Shown here: positions 39,123 through 50,240 of the stretch, one piece after another | How the letters are laid out: each line of letters starts with the position of its first letter | How positions within the stretch are numbered: the stretch's first letter is position 1 | Assembly (NCBI GenBank): GCA_013397795.1 | Contig: VZTJ01003848.1 | Span: forward strand, 1,273,255 to 1,337,254 | Direction of reading: 5' to 3' | Length of the DNA stretch: 64,000 bases | Origin: Orthonyx spaldingii | Lineage: Eukaryota; Chordata; Aves; Passeriformes; Orthonychidae | Notes under the pieces: generated by a model | The model's input: the letters and a program-made list of their open reading frames with translations, nothing else | Database searches by the model: none | What the model was told of the DNA's origin: nothing | Position numbers and translations under genes: made by a program

Positions 39123-41066
39123 TCCTTGGTAATTCCACATCCTTTAGTGGATTTAGCAGTGCTTGAAGATGCTGACACCTCAAAAGTCCCTCTCACAATG
39201 TCCAGAGTATTCTTACTCAAAATTATTTTTTAAATTATTGGAAATATTGTAGCACGGTAGCTCTTAGCATGTCAGTGACACCTTGCAAATCTGACAAATT
39301 AAAAAGGTGGATCTAGTTCTGGTAGATGCATTCTAGCTGGAGACTCTTACTACTGTGGTAGGCTTTTATTCATTCTGGTAATCTTCATGGCGTTGGTACC
39401 ACAAGTTAGGGATTGCTCTGGTGAGGAAATTGTAGAGAAAGGGAAGAACTCTAAGTAATGCAGCTCTATTCAAGCTGGACCAAATAATCTTTCAATATAA
39501 AATACACTCTACACTTTTAAGTGTGTCCCTTTAAGCATCTCTGAATTTTCAGTAGAGATAGTACATTTTCTGAAACAGGTGAACTGCCTGATCCCCAGGA
39601 ATTGCAGCGTGATTAGATGATGCTATTCCCTGTCCCCCTATGCCCAGAGGACAGAGTTGACTTTGGATTTGTCCATGTCTGAGCTTTAATAAAAACATTT
39701 GTGAAATCGATGCATTTAAATAGATATTATCCAGTGAGTAATATGGAGCCTGCATTAATGGTGCACATGAAATATCACACTGGACACAAGCCTCTCTTGA
39801 GCTCCAGGACTGGCACAGACATGTACTTCTCAGCTCAGCATTTTCTCAATCTTAAAAAATCCCAGTACCTTCCTATTATTTTGTTTCTGCAGTGCTGTTT
39901 ACAGTGACAAACAGAATGATGTCCTGTTGGCCCAATTACCTCTGGTATGAAATCAAATTACAATATCTTCATCATTCACGGCCAATTTAGCTCCAAAAAT
40001 GAATATAAACCAACACAATGAAATGAAAAATGTTACTAATTTAAGTGATTGCATTAGTGCAGATTACAGCCTTCAGATGTTAACAGATTTGTTTTTAAAG
40101 TAGACTCCTGTTTTCAGTGGTTGCTCAAAGACCCACATCTAAGGAGAGCTGACACACAAACATTTAATTATGAATTAAATTATTTATAGTATATCTCTGA
40201 GCAAATTTTTTTTTTCAGTTCTGTTTTTCACATAGTTAAGTGATTTGATGAAGAAATTAAATATCTCCTGAATTTCAGTTTGGGTTCTCACTGCTGCTAG
40301 CACTTTCTGTTTAAAGTCTCAGCTCTTCAGGAACAGATTTTCTTCCTCTACTGTGCCAAACACAATGAGGCCCTTGACCTGGAAAGGCAGACCTTTGGGA
40401 ACCTACCCCATACAAATAAGTGTTAGTAATAACATAATGACATTCCAGGGTGCAGAAGGTGCTGCGAGGTCCTGATTTACTGACAAGGACCCTTGTGAGA
40501 GGGCTGTGGGCAGACTTGTGCACTCAGGCAAGTGGCACTGGCTCATCTCATCACAGCCAGCCTGCTCAGAGGGAGAAGCTGTCTTCTGTGTGTAACAATT
40601 TTTTCCCACATGGTCTGTTTTCTGAAAAGGTAGGAAAAGATGGGTGAGTGTCCTCTTCTATTTTTGCTTTCCTGTATTCCTTCTTAATTCCACTGCTTGT
40701 CAACTGAAAAGATGGAACTCATTTGCAGATGTATGTATTTTCCTTTAAGTTCCTTTAGCTTTCCAGCAGTTTTGACACCACTAATAATTGCATTCCAGAG
40801 AACTTACATGCATGCCTCTCACTTAAGCTCCATGCTGATCTTCCTGCTGTTCTCCCTATGCAAATGAAAACAGAGATTTCAAAGGCTGGGGTCTACTATT
40901 AAGCAAACTCCTCAATGGCAGCAAGGAATTGGAATCTAACAGAGATACAAACAGTGCTCTCTGCTGTACACTGAAACATCATGCAATGACTATCACTGCT
41001 GTATGTTTCTGCTTCCCAGGATTTTCAGAGTTTTGTCTCATATGATATTATGTTATGCTCTAAAAT

Positions 41067-41154
41067 TATATTATTATTATTAGTCTACATAGCATGTTCT
41101 AGAAACAAAAAAAAACCAAACAAAAAAACCCAACAACAACAACAAAAAAGAAAA
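41067..41154. repeat. (ATT)n plus A-rich (CAA)n low-complexity DNA
   Basis: Five ATT-type units at 41067-41082, then unique bases, then A-rich DNA from about 41104 with (CAA)4 near 41131-41143. Simple sequence. Confidence 0.8.
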
Positions 41155-44100
41155 TGGCAGAAATTGCAGTGTCCATTGTACTTCCAATCTGTTTGATCCT
41201 AAAATGCCTGGAAAAATCTTACTTCAGGAGGAAGAACTAGAAAAGAGGTAGAGAAGGTACTTTCTGGTTCCCAGTTGTAATTTATAGCCCCCAAACTCTC
41301 AAAGTGTGTATCTCACCTGAAAGCCTAACCACATTTGAAATCAGAGTGATGTTTGCTCCAACCCACTAAAGAACACTACTGTGACACAATGCAAACTCTG
41401 GCAGTTTCCAAATCTGTCAGAGAGGACAAAGGACTGGAACAACCATGACTTGAATATCAATCTGTGACAGGGGCAAAAATGCAACAGTTTAAGCTGTGGT
41501 CACTGTTTGGATTTTGACACAAACATATACAACCCTGTGCAGGTGTATGTCATGGAATGTGGTATTTGCAGGACTTCAGGCACTCGTATCTCCTGCCGTC
41601 CCCTGTTTTTCTGCTATGGCACTGGTGTTCATACAAGAGTGCTGAAATGATTTCTGTGTCTTTCCTTTCTTGTGACAGATGTGTTTTCTCTTTCTATCCT
41701 CGGAAAGCAGCAGGAGTTAGGTGTTGAGAAATCAACCTCTTGTAGCAAAGCTGGGCTCTATCTGTTCCTGCACTCAGCAAGCAGAATGGGAAATTCCATC
41801 AACTTTGGTAATGCTCTGCCTTGATTTCAGTGGAACTGTGCAAGGAATAAGCACTGCTCACTGTATCTTTCAGTACAGATTAATTGTGTTTGTCTTGAAG
41901 GTGTCAAGTAGCAGAGAGGCTTTAGAAGAGAAAATGAGCACGTGTGTTGTCCGAGCAGCTCCTGCAAAACCATGGAGAGAGTGAGGGTGCTGGGAAGGCC
42001 TATGCTGTCATGGGACTGGGAGTCAGGAAGTGTTCTCCTTCCAGGTCTCCAGGTGATCCTAGTTACCTTCTCATCTCTAAATCTCTCATCTAGCTAGGTG
42101 CTCAGTTTTCTGTTGTCTTGTCATATGTATGCACAAGACTGAGCAGAGATGGTCTGGAGCATGGCAGAGCCGTACCATCATAACAAAGATATGAGGACCA
42201 GAAGGGCTGGAGCAGGCCAGTTCTGAACAATATGTCATTATTTTCAGTCTGGAAATTCCTGAGGTAAAAATCTCCAGTCTGCAGGGCTGCTCTGGGTAGG
42301 CATTCCCATATGTCCAACTTGTCCTCTCTTTTTCCTTCTACCGATTCCTAGCCCCTGCCAGGAATCAGATCTAGGACTCCATAGACTTCTGGCCTGTCCT
42401 AGTGTAGCTGTTCTTATGTTCTTGTGTTTTGTTATGTTAACTCCCTCTATTTTCCAAGTGTACTGGAGAGGAGGAGGTACTTTAAAGTCCAGTCATTCTT
42501 CCTAGGTTACAGAAAGATACTCAGGGGAGGGTCAGAGGCTTAACAAGCAGATATTGACTTAACACAGACAATGAAGTCAGCAGTATTCCTTACAAGACTT
42601 ACTTAGTTGCATAAACCTTATTATCTTTCAACTAAATGGCTTTATATCTAATTTACTATCTGATAAAGGGATAGCCTGAAAACCAGTAGTTACTCAGAAT
42701 GCTGCTTATGATTCCCTGCTTTTATTTATACTATAGCTTATCACTCAAGTCTGTTGTTTGTCATAGACAAAAAAGGAAAGATAAAGTTCTTGCTTCAGCT
42801 TTCCTGTGTTTTAAAAAGAAAACAGATGATGGCAAAGTCTTTATTATTGAGTTGATTGAGAAAAGGGTCAATTAGGCAACACATGATGGACAGAGAGGAG
42901 CTGTACAGAAACAGGCCCTATCCTAAGTTAGTGTGATGTCATCCTGATTACAAAATTGAGATTTTTGAGTGTAAAAGAGAAGAATTTGTTACCCAGAGAG
43001 AGAGAGTTTGTTTTCTGACATTGCGGTCTTTCTTCTGAGGTCAGTGCAGGTCTCTATGCTTCTTTTTGAGTACAGCCCAAGTTCCACACTCAAGCTTGAA
43101 GCCCCTACCCTCCCACAGTGCAGAGCCTGGGACACTTGCCCTCAGGGGGAACAGCTGGGCTGATGCTGGCTCAGCTGAGCTACCAGAGTGCCATCCTGTG
43201 ATATCAGAGAGGTGACACCAAATGGCATGAGCTTCTTTCTTCCACTGCTGCATGCATGCAGCCAATAATTTATGGGTTTTTAGGCCGCTAATTGCTGATG
43301 TTCTTAAGCTGGCAATATTAATACAGAGTGTAGGGCAAGGAACACACTGTACCTTAGTTTGGTTGCTAGTTCACCTTCCCCTGCCTGAGGCTCCTCTCTG
43401 AAAAGATTAGGTTCCCTCATGCCCAGAATCTTACTCACTTGGGGCACTCAGACAAGTGCACATGCATCACTGTGTACCCCAGAGTCACTTTTCCTGCTGA
43501 CTGCCACTAGACTCCTCTACACCTCTCCAGATCAGTGAGAATTAGCAGCAGTAAATGAATGCTCATATCCTGCCACTTTTCTGCAAGACTTGGCATTTTG
43601 GCTTAGAACAGCTCCCACCAAGGCTGCTATATTTTACATGTAAACAGGTGCATTTTCCACTGCTTTTACTCTGGGAGCAGCAAATTCCATCAGAAAGGAG
43701 GAGAAGACAGTTGGATGCTTTTTATTTCTTGCATTGTCATGACAGGATTGCTCAGAAATAATTTTGGAGATTAAACTTCCTGGAAAAGGTGCGTCCCTTA
43801 ACATATGTACGTGGATGGTATGAGGAGGCACTTACGTGACTTCAGTCCTCCCATTATTTGTCTTTGGAATTACTGGCTTTATAATCTTATTATCTGTGAG
43901 TCCTGTGTTATTTTATTTCCTTATGAAAAAGGAACATAAAGAGAAAGGTGCTAATATCTCAGGACCTAATTTAGCTGGAGCCATGCTCTTCTTTAGCATC
44001 ACAATGGCTACGTCAGTGGAGAATTCCCAGGCCTAGTGATTTGTCACTCCTATATTTAGATTCCCAGTCATACTTATGTATATTGCACAAAACCAGTCCC

Positions 44101-45796
44101 ACATCAGCTTTCACAGCAGTCTGGGTGGAATTACTCTCTATTCTGCTCAAGCCTTTTATCCTTGAAGGAAAAAAAAAAGACAAGGGAACACTGAAACTCA
44201 CATTATTTTTATTTGTTGTTGATTCACCTTTCTGATAGTGGTATGTTGTGCACACTGTCACCTTCTCTCTCTTCCAAAATGAAAACCAGCTGGCTTTTGA
44301 CATTTCTGATCAGGTTTAGGAGTCAGCTAGGTGCCAAGTTTCACTCTTCTTGGTATTATGCAACACTCCTACAGAGCCCTCAAGCAGAATATTAGAAGCC
44401 TACACAACCTTAAGCTGAAAACTAGAGGTGTTTGTACAATGAGGCAGCAATTTTGAAGATTATGCCCTTGAATGTCAGTGCTTCTTTGTGGATGGGTCAG
44501 AAAGTTTTCATGTCCTTTTTCCCAGTACTGCAAGCCAGCTGGATGTAAGCCAGATCCTGTCTAGAAGATGTGCATCGTAGTATTAGCCTGGGCCAAAAAT
44601 TCCTCTCTAGTGACAAGGCATCTAACTCAGGTGCAGAGCCACGTTGTTGCATCTGGACTTAAATGTCTGTTTTCATGGAACATGCAGAGAGCAGAAGCAA
44701 GGTGGTGGTGTCTGCCCTGACTGCCTGTGTCTTCACTTTCTTCTGAGGGTTCGGCCCTGCATCGACTTAACTTGTGCTTTCTGACTGGTACAGAATTGAA
44801 TCCTAACAACCTGGATTGAAGAATTCTGGCAGTAGGATTGTCCTTTCTGATAATTAGATAAAAAGAACAGTCCTGTCTTCTTCGTTTCTGCTCTGTTGAT
44901 AACTCAGACCCCAGATTATGCAGAAATATAAGGGGTTTAGAGGATCTGAAAATACAGATTGCATTGATTTGTTCCCAAGCTATCACAACTTATGTTCTCC
45001 TCAATACTCCATCCAAAGAAATCATAATGAGTTTTTCCTCTGTCACAGCTGTGCTTTTGGTATGCTGATGGAAAATGTGTTGGAATTTTGACTTATATTC
45101 TAGTTTGGAATAGATAGATCAGTTTATACCAGGCAGTGATTCTACTGGAAAACTCCTTACCACACCCAAAAGAAATGAAATGAGTAATTACGAATATTCT
45201 CTTTAATCATGGAAAAGGGCCTTGTATCCAAATTTATGCAGACTCCCTTAAAGACATGACCATGCTTTCCTTTCATCATCATCAGATTTGCTTTGTGTCT
45301 CTCAGTTAGCTTCCTTTAAGTTGCACCACTGGTTTATGCTAGAGTTACAGAGAGATCTTGCTCCCAGGTGTCTGAGGAAATGCCTCCCTCTTCCTTATTT
45401 TTTGTATCTTTTGTTATTTCTCATATGAACTGGTATCATAAATATTTAGATGGAAATGGCTAATAGGAAAATGGTATGGTTTCTAAGTTCAATGAGCCAT
45501 TACATAGGTTCTAATAATCTCAATAAGAGTTTGGAATATTTAATAATGAGAATCACACATATAGGTTGTTTGCTACCAGATTCTCAGTAAATATTGTCAC
45601 TGGTTCATACACATATAGGTTCCTCAATACCCTCAAAGAAGAGCCTCTGGGGATAGAGGAGGGAGTCAGCCAAATCATGTGTAAACAAAGTGCTGTTCAA
45701 GAAGGATTTTTGAAAATGCTATTCACCATGTGCTTTTTATCATCACTGTGGAAGGTTTAGAGGTTTTCCAAAAAGCAATTAGAGAACTAATCACAC

Positions 45797-45950
45797 TTTG
45801 CATTTATAATAATTTACATTTGTACGGCATGTAACATCATGGGTTGCGGTGGCCTTTACTAGAACTGACATTCTCACAAATCAGAAATTTGAGATGTACA
45901 GAGTCACCTTCTCCAAGGCAAAGGCCCCTCACGTCTCAGAGACTGGGAAA
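45797..45950 (+). mobile_element. Possible ancient MIR-like SINE remnant
   Basis: 'ctttgcatttata', then 'catttgtac', 'cagaaatttgagatgtacag' and 'ttctccaaggcaaagg' follow in order the MIR-type layout (core, 'acagatgaggaaactgagg', 'cagagag', 'ttgcccaagg'). Strongly decayed. This may be coincidental. Confidence 0.3.
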
Positions 45951-46302
45951 GATGTTAATCAAATTACATCAGGGCACAAAGCCAAGTGGGAAACTTTGGT
46001 TAGCAGCACCTCGCTCTAGAGCCCTTCTCTTCCTTGACTATACAGTGAATTTAGGAATTGATTAATTAGGTAATTGAAAATTAGGTAAAGTTAGGGTCCT
46101 GATGTGCATTGCAGGTCTCCTCTTTGCTCTATCCAACTAAGGAGAATTAAATATTTATCAGGCCATGTGAAGATACTCAAAGGCCTGATATGTATTTCTA
46201 CAAAAATTTCCTTGAATAAATATGAATATCTTCCATACCTTGGTTGGTGATATATGGGCCAAACTCACTAAAACATTTTTGTAATGAGCAGTCTGCTTGT
46301 GT

Positions 46303-46870
46303 CATAGAATCATAGAATGGTTTGGATTGGAAGGGACCTTAAAGATCATCTCGTTCCAACTCCCCTGCCATGGGCAGGGACACCTTCCACTAAACCAGCT
46401 GGCTCAAAGCCTCATCCAACCTGGCCTTGAACATTTCCAGGGATGAAACATCCACAGCTTCTCTGGGCAGCCTGTTCCAGTACCTCACCACCCTCACAGG
46501 AAGGAATTTCTTCCTTGTATTTAATCTAAATCTTCCCTCTTTCCATGTGAAGCCATTCCCCATTGTCTTATCATTACGCATCCTCTCCAGTTCTCTTGTA
46601 GCCCCCTTTAGGTACTGGAAGGCCACGCTGGGGACTCCCCACAGCCTTCTCTTCTCCAGGCTGAACAGCCCCAGCTCTCCCAGACTCCTTAGGAGAGGTG
46701 TTGCACTGCTCTGGCCACCTTGTGTGGCCTCCTCTGGGTTGACTCCAACTGCTCCAAGTCCTTGTTATGTTGGAGGCCCCAGAGCTGGCCACAGTACTCC
46801 AGCCGGGGTCTCACAAGCACAACGTAGTGGGGGAGAAACACCTCCCTCAAGCTGCTGGACGTACTTCTTT
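46303..46870 (-). mobile_element. CR1 LINE, ORF2 3' part plus 3' UTR
   Basis: This is the best-preserved CR1 in the window. On the plus strand it starts with two exact copies of CATAGAAT (46303-46318), which is the CR1 terminal ATTCTATG repeat read in reverse, then the standard 3' UTR to about 46389. Beyond this lies the C-terminal part of ORF2 in reverse, recognisable to about 46850 and possibly to 46910. The copy is 5'-truncated, as is usual for target-primed reverse transcription. The clean terminal repeat suggests it is younger than the copies at 26504 and 55174. It cannot move by itself because the endonuclease and most of the RT are missing. Confidence 0.95.
46390..46847 (-). pseudogene. 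CR1 ORF2 (reverse transcriptase) C-terminal remnant, frameshifted
   Basis: The 3' segment (46390-46626) encodes KEGRFRLNTRKKF, VVRYWNRLPREAVD and FKARLDEAL, the conserved C-terminus of CR1 ORF2, and ends at a stop codon 87 bp before the terminal repeat, as expected. The upstream part (46692-46847) is in a different frame and encodes LREVFLPHY, LVRPRLEYC and LEQLESTQRR, the RT region before the C-terminal domain. Between them GELGLFSLEKRRL is still readable at about 46630-46680 in translation. Frames change at least once and stops intervene (46689), so no functional protein is made. In a living element this domain belongs to the protein that nicks DNA and copies its own RNA in the nucleus. Confidence 0.9.
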
Positions 46871-47854
46871 TGGTGAAAAACCCAGGAGATGAGCCCAATG
46901 TTGGTTGTTTGATCTTGTGACCTCTGAAAAGTGGCAGCAAAATGCCTCCATCTACAGAAACCCCCAACTGCAGAGATCCCCATGCTTTTTTAATGTTCTC
47001 TAGAGGTCCCTTTCTGCAAGGCAGGACCATGTCTGACCATTGTTACCACCATTTATGATATTTGATGAGATAGATCAGAGCTTCAGGTGGTACAGCTGCA
47101 GGAAGCAATAAACTAGTTCAACATTCTCCTGCCTTGTATTAACTAGATAAGAGGTGCTCACATTAGCTGTACTGTGCACCTTTTAAATTTGCAGTGGAGG
47201 AAGTGTGAGAACTGGGAAAGGAGAGATGCTTGATCTGCCCTACACCTTTCTTGCTCTTATCTCCTTGTGCAAACGATAGATGAAGTTACTGTGCCTGTAA
47301 TCCCTGCTGAGTGAACAGAAAAAAGAATGAGCACTGTTTCCAAAACATTTGCAGCACGATTGCATAATCCTTCTGCAGAGATCTGCAGGCTCCACCTGGC
47401 CAACTGTTTGTGCAGCTGGAGCTCTTCTTGGAGTTCTGGCCATGCTCACCTGGATTTTCTCTGACTTAGCAGGTGGCCCCTGCCATTAAGCACCATTGCT
47501 CTTGTGTTTGAGTTACTTGTGGATGACTTCACTTACTTATGGATGTCCACATCATGTATAGGGTGGGACAATTACCCCTCTGAAGACATTAATTTTTTGG
47601 TTTGTGCATCATGGGAGCATTAAGCAGCTGGTGTGCCAAGTCTCCTGTCCCTCAGACCACTATTTGTTTAATTGTCTCTTGGTATTTTCTATATCTGATG
47701 AATCTGTCCTCTATCCATTTAAAATTTATATTACATTAACTTTTCAGTGTGGGAACTGATTCTTGGTTGTGACTTACATAGCTTAAGATGACTCTGGGGC
47801 ACAAAACCTGCAGATGTTACCTTGATAATAACCAAGCTTGCATTTCATGGCATG
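46871..47854. other. Non-coding DNA between CR1 and LTR
   Basis: The first ~100 bp may still be CR1 ORF2, because frames there are open on the minus strand up to 47030. The rest is unique. No gene is recognised. Confidence 0.55.
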
Positions 47855-48112
47855 TGTCCTGGTTTCAGCTGGGATAGAGTTAATTTTATTCTTAGTAGCT
47901 GGTGTATTTTGGGTTTTGTATGAGAATGACGTTGATAACACGCTGATGTTTGGGTTGGTGCTAAGCAGTGCTTACCCTGAGCCAAGGACTGCTCTGTGTC
48001 CTGTGCTCTGCCAGTGAGGAGATGCACCAGAAGCCAGGCAGGAATGTGGCCAGCACAGGTGACCTGAACTGGCCAAAGGGATGTTTCATACCCTAGAACA
48101 TCATTCTCCATG

Positions 48113-48118
48113 TATAAA
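48113..48118 (+). promoter_or_regulatory. LTR TATA box
   Basis: TATAAA lies between the 'ggccaaagggat' U3 block and the 'gctcgggg' block, where the family consensus has a TATATAAA. It could still drive transcription rightward into 48.15 kb and beyond. Activity is not shown. Confidence 0.6.
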
Positions 48119-48255
48119 ATGGGGGAAATTGGTCAGGAGGGGTTGATCGCTGCTCGGGGCTGGGCTGAACATCGGTCAGTGGGTAAAGAATAATTTATTT
48201 TGCATCACTTGCCTTTCTTGGATTTTATTCCTCTCTCTTTTTGCTTTTATTTGCA

Positions 48256-48305
48256 ATTACTATTATCATCATCAGCATCACGATTATCATTATTATTGTT
48301 ATTGA
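48256..48305. repeat. (ATC/ATT)n tract inside LTR
   Basis: Irregular ATT, ATC and CATCAT triplets lie between the LTR 'cttggattttattcc' segment and its poly(A) signal. The family has an ATT-rich stretch here. This copy shows a mix of ATC and ATT units. Confidence 0.8.
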
Positions 48306-48321
48306 TGACTTTATTTCACTT

Positions 48322-48327
48322 ATTAAA
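48322..48327 (+). promoter_or_regulatory. LTR polyadenylation signal ATTAAA
   Basis: ATTAAA within 'cttattaaactgttc', the conserved R-region signal of this LTR family. It could terminate transcripts crossing on the plus strand. Confidence 0.6.
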
Positions 48328-48565
48328 CTGTTCTTAACCCATGGATTTTACTCTTTCTGATTCTCCTCCCTATCCCACTGGGAGTAGGAGGAGGAGGTAG
48401 GAGTAAGTGAGTGACTGTGTGGCACTTAGTTGCTGGCTGGGGTTAGAGCTCAACAACATCTATACACATCTATAACTAGGTGCTTCTTGCATATTTTGGA
48501 AGCATAAAAATGTCCATTAAGTTCAGTGATGGATACCCAGGTCTGCTGATCAGGTTCAACCAAGT

Positions 48566-48584
48566 AAAAAAAAAAAAAAAAAAA
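48566..48584. repeat. Poly(A) tract, 19 bp
   Basis: Uninterrupted A19 about 110 bp downstream of the LTR end. The DNA before it is not a recognisable retroposon body. Confidence 0.95.
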
Positions 48585-48870
48585 GCTGAACATATTCACA
48601 GTGATTTAACTCCAGTAACATTAATGCAAGTGCACTGATGGAGGGAACAACCAGAATTAGACTATGTTGTATGATGCATTGCTCTTTCAGACAGCTTTAC
48701 AAATGGTGAGTCCTATATCTGCACAGAGTTTATGTTACATTTAGGCTCTTGTCAAGGAATCCAATCTGTGTGGGAGGTCTTCCATGGGTGCACAGAATTC
48801 CATTAGTGACAGCAAGGGCCAGGCAGCAGGACACACATGTGTCTAGGCAAAGGGTGGTAGTGCATACATG

Positions 48871-48895
48871 TTTATTTATTTACTTATTTATTTAT
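48871..48895. repeat. (TTTA)n microsatellite
   Basis: Six TTTA units, one changed to CTTA. Simple repeat. Confidence 0.9.
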
Positions 48896-50204
48896 GAATA
48901 AAATGTGGTCATTAGTAGCAAAAATGTTTTATTTCCAGGTTGAAAAAAAGTGGCTTTCACACATTGTGCTGTGGCACTTCAACACAGCTCTGAGTGTCTT
49001 ATCAAGCCGATGACACTAAGATAGTGGAGGGTCAGATGGAAATTATGTGCCTGGAGTTTTGCCAGAGCTACTGAATCACATGCTTGGTTCTTTCTAAAAG
49101 CAGTTGGGATCTTTGGAACCTTGTACCATTAAAGCTGTACTGGCCATTAGCATGGTGCTCACTTTTCACAGCCAGCTATGAAATAGGTGGAAGGTTCCTT
49201 TTTTTTTGGCTTTTTTTATCATCCATGTGTCTGGAAATTCAAATGAGACAGAGATTATTTCCCAGTCTCATGCAAACAGGTACTCTGTGACCTAGGACAT
49301 CTGTGGCTGTACTTTCCAATTTCTTTTAGGTAAGAACTCTGTGTTCAGAACTTGCTTTTGAGAGTCCAATAAAAGGGAAGAAAATCCTTTATTGACAGCA
49401 CACTCCTGTGTGCTAATTAACTGATAGGCAGAGGAGGTGGGAACTGTCCTTGTTACTCTCCTTTGAGCAGTTAGTGGTGGAAATCTGAGATTCTTCCTCA
49501 TCATGGCAAAAAGTGGAAAAATATAGCGGAAAGAGGAGCATACTTTCTGTGCCCACTGGCAAGTGTGGCAAAGGTCTGACTGGCTTATAAAGCCTTTGCC
49601 ACTGCAGTGGCAGCTCAGTGAAGCTGGGCTGTTGTAGAGAGTGTGATTATTTGCAGCCTGTGTATGCCTGCGTGTGCCTCTGTAGCTCTCCATCGGGGCT
49701 GCCAAGGTCTTTTCTTTGCAGTGCCCCTTGTTCTCCACTCTAACAATAACCTCACTGCGTAGCTTCAGCTGGCACCTTGCTCGTGACTGTTAGGCAGGGC
49801 ATTGTTTGAAATTAGATACAACAGGCCACTTTCAGAGTGAATGCTGAGCCTGCAATTACAAATTCAAGCCTACAAAGCCACAGCTGCAGCATGGTTAGAA
49901 TGGTTTCTCAGAGGTGTTCTTGCAGCAGAGTGTGGCTGGGCGTGATGACTGATGTGTCGGGTAGGTAAACTCATACCTCTAGCTCTTCGTTTGTGGTCTC
50001 AGTCTGTGATCAGACATGTTATTCCAGATAGAATTGAGCCAGGGTAAGAGGTTATTGTCCCTGTCTGCTTGTCATGATTCTCCTTACTACCCTGGGGACT
50101 CCCATCCCTATCCCTCCTGAAATAACTTCTTATGTGGTCACTACCTACCCTGAGCTTCCCTCCTCATCAAATGTTGGGGGTTTAAACTTAATAATGTAAA
50201 CAAC

Positions 50205-50240
50205 ATTTATTTATTTATCTATTGATTGACTGATTGATTT
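50205..50240. repeat. Compound (ATTT)n-(GATT)n tetranucleotide repeat
   Basis: ATTT units (50205-50219) pass through TCTA into GATT/GACT units up to 50240, a compound microsatellite. Confidence 0.85.

Larger units (their letters stand above)
34807..46302. other. Long single-copy non-coding stretch
   Basis: About 11.5 kb, mostly AT-rich, without a recognisable gene. The largest frames (35207-35578 minus, 123 codons; 35400-35762 minus, 120 codons; 44627-44986 minus, 119 codons) carry no known domain. It contains two possible MIR-like remnants (39040-39122 and 45797-45950), a 16-bp palindrome (37082-37097), a CNE-like block (36890-37030) and A-rich or (ATT)n simple repeats at 41067-41154. Confidence 0.6.
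47855..48458 (+). mobile_element. Solo LTR, avian ERVL-like (TGTCCTGGTTTCAGCTGGGA type)
   Basis: Starts TGTCCTGGTTTCAGCTGGGA and ends GGCTGGGGTTAG..CAACAACA, the TG...CA termini of a widespread bird LTR family. In order it shows a U3 with 'aactggccaaagggatgttt', a TATA box (48113-48118), 'gatcgctgctcgggg', an ATTAAA poly(A) signal (48322-48327), the 'cccactgggag' block and the 'ttgctggctggggtt' tail. No gag/pol or primer-binding site follows, so it is a solo LTR left by recombination between the two LTRs of a provirus. I could not recognise a clear target-site duplication, and the exact 3' end may be off by a few bases. Confidence 0.9.
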
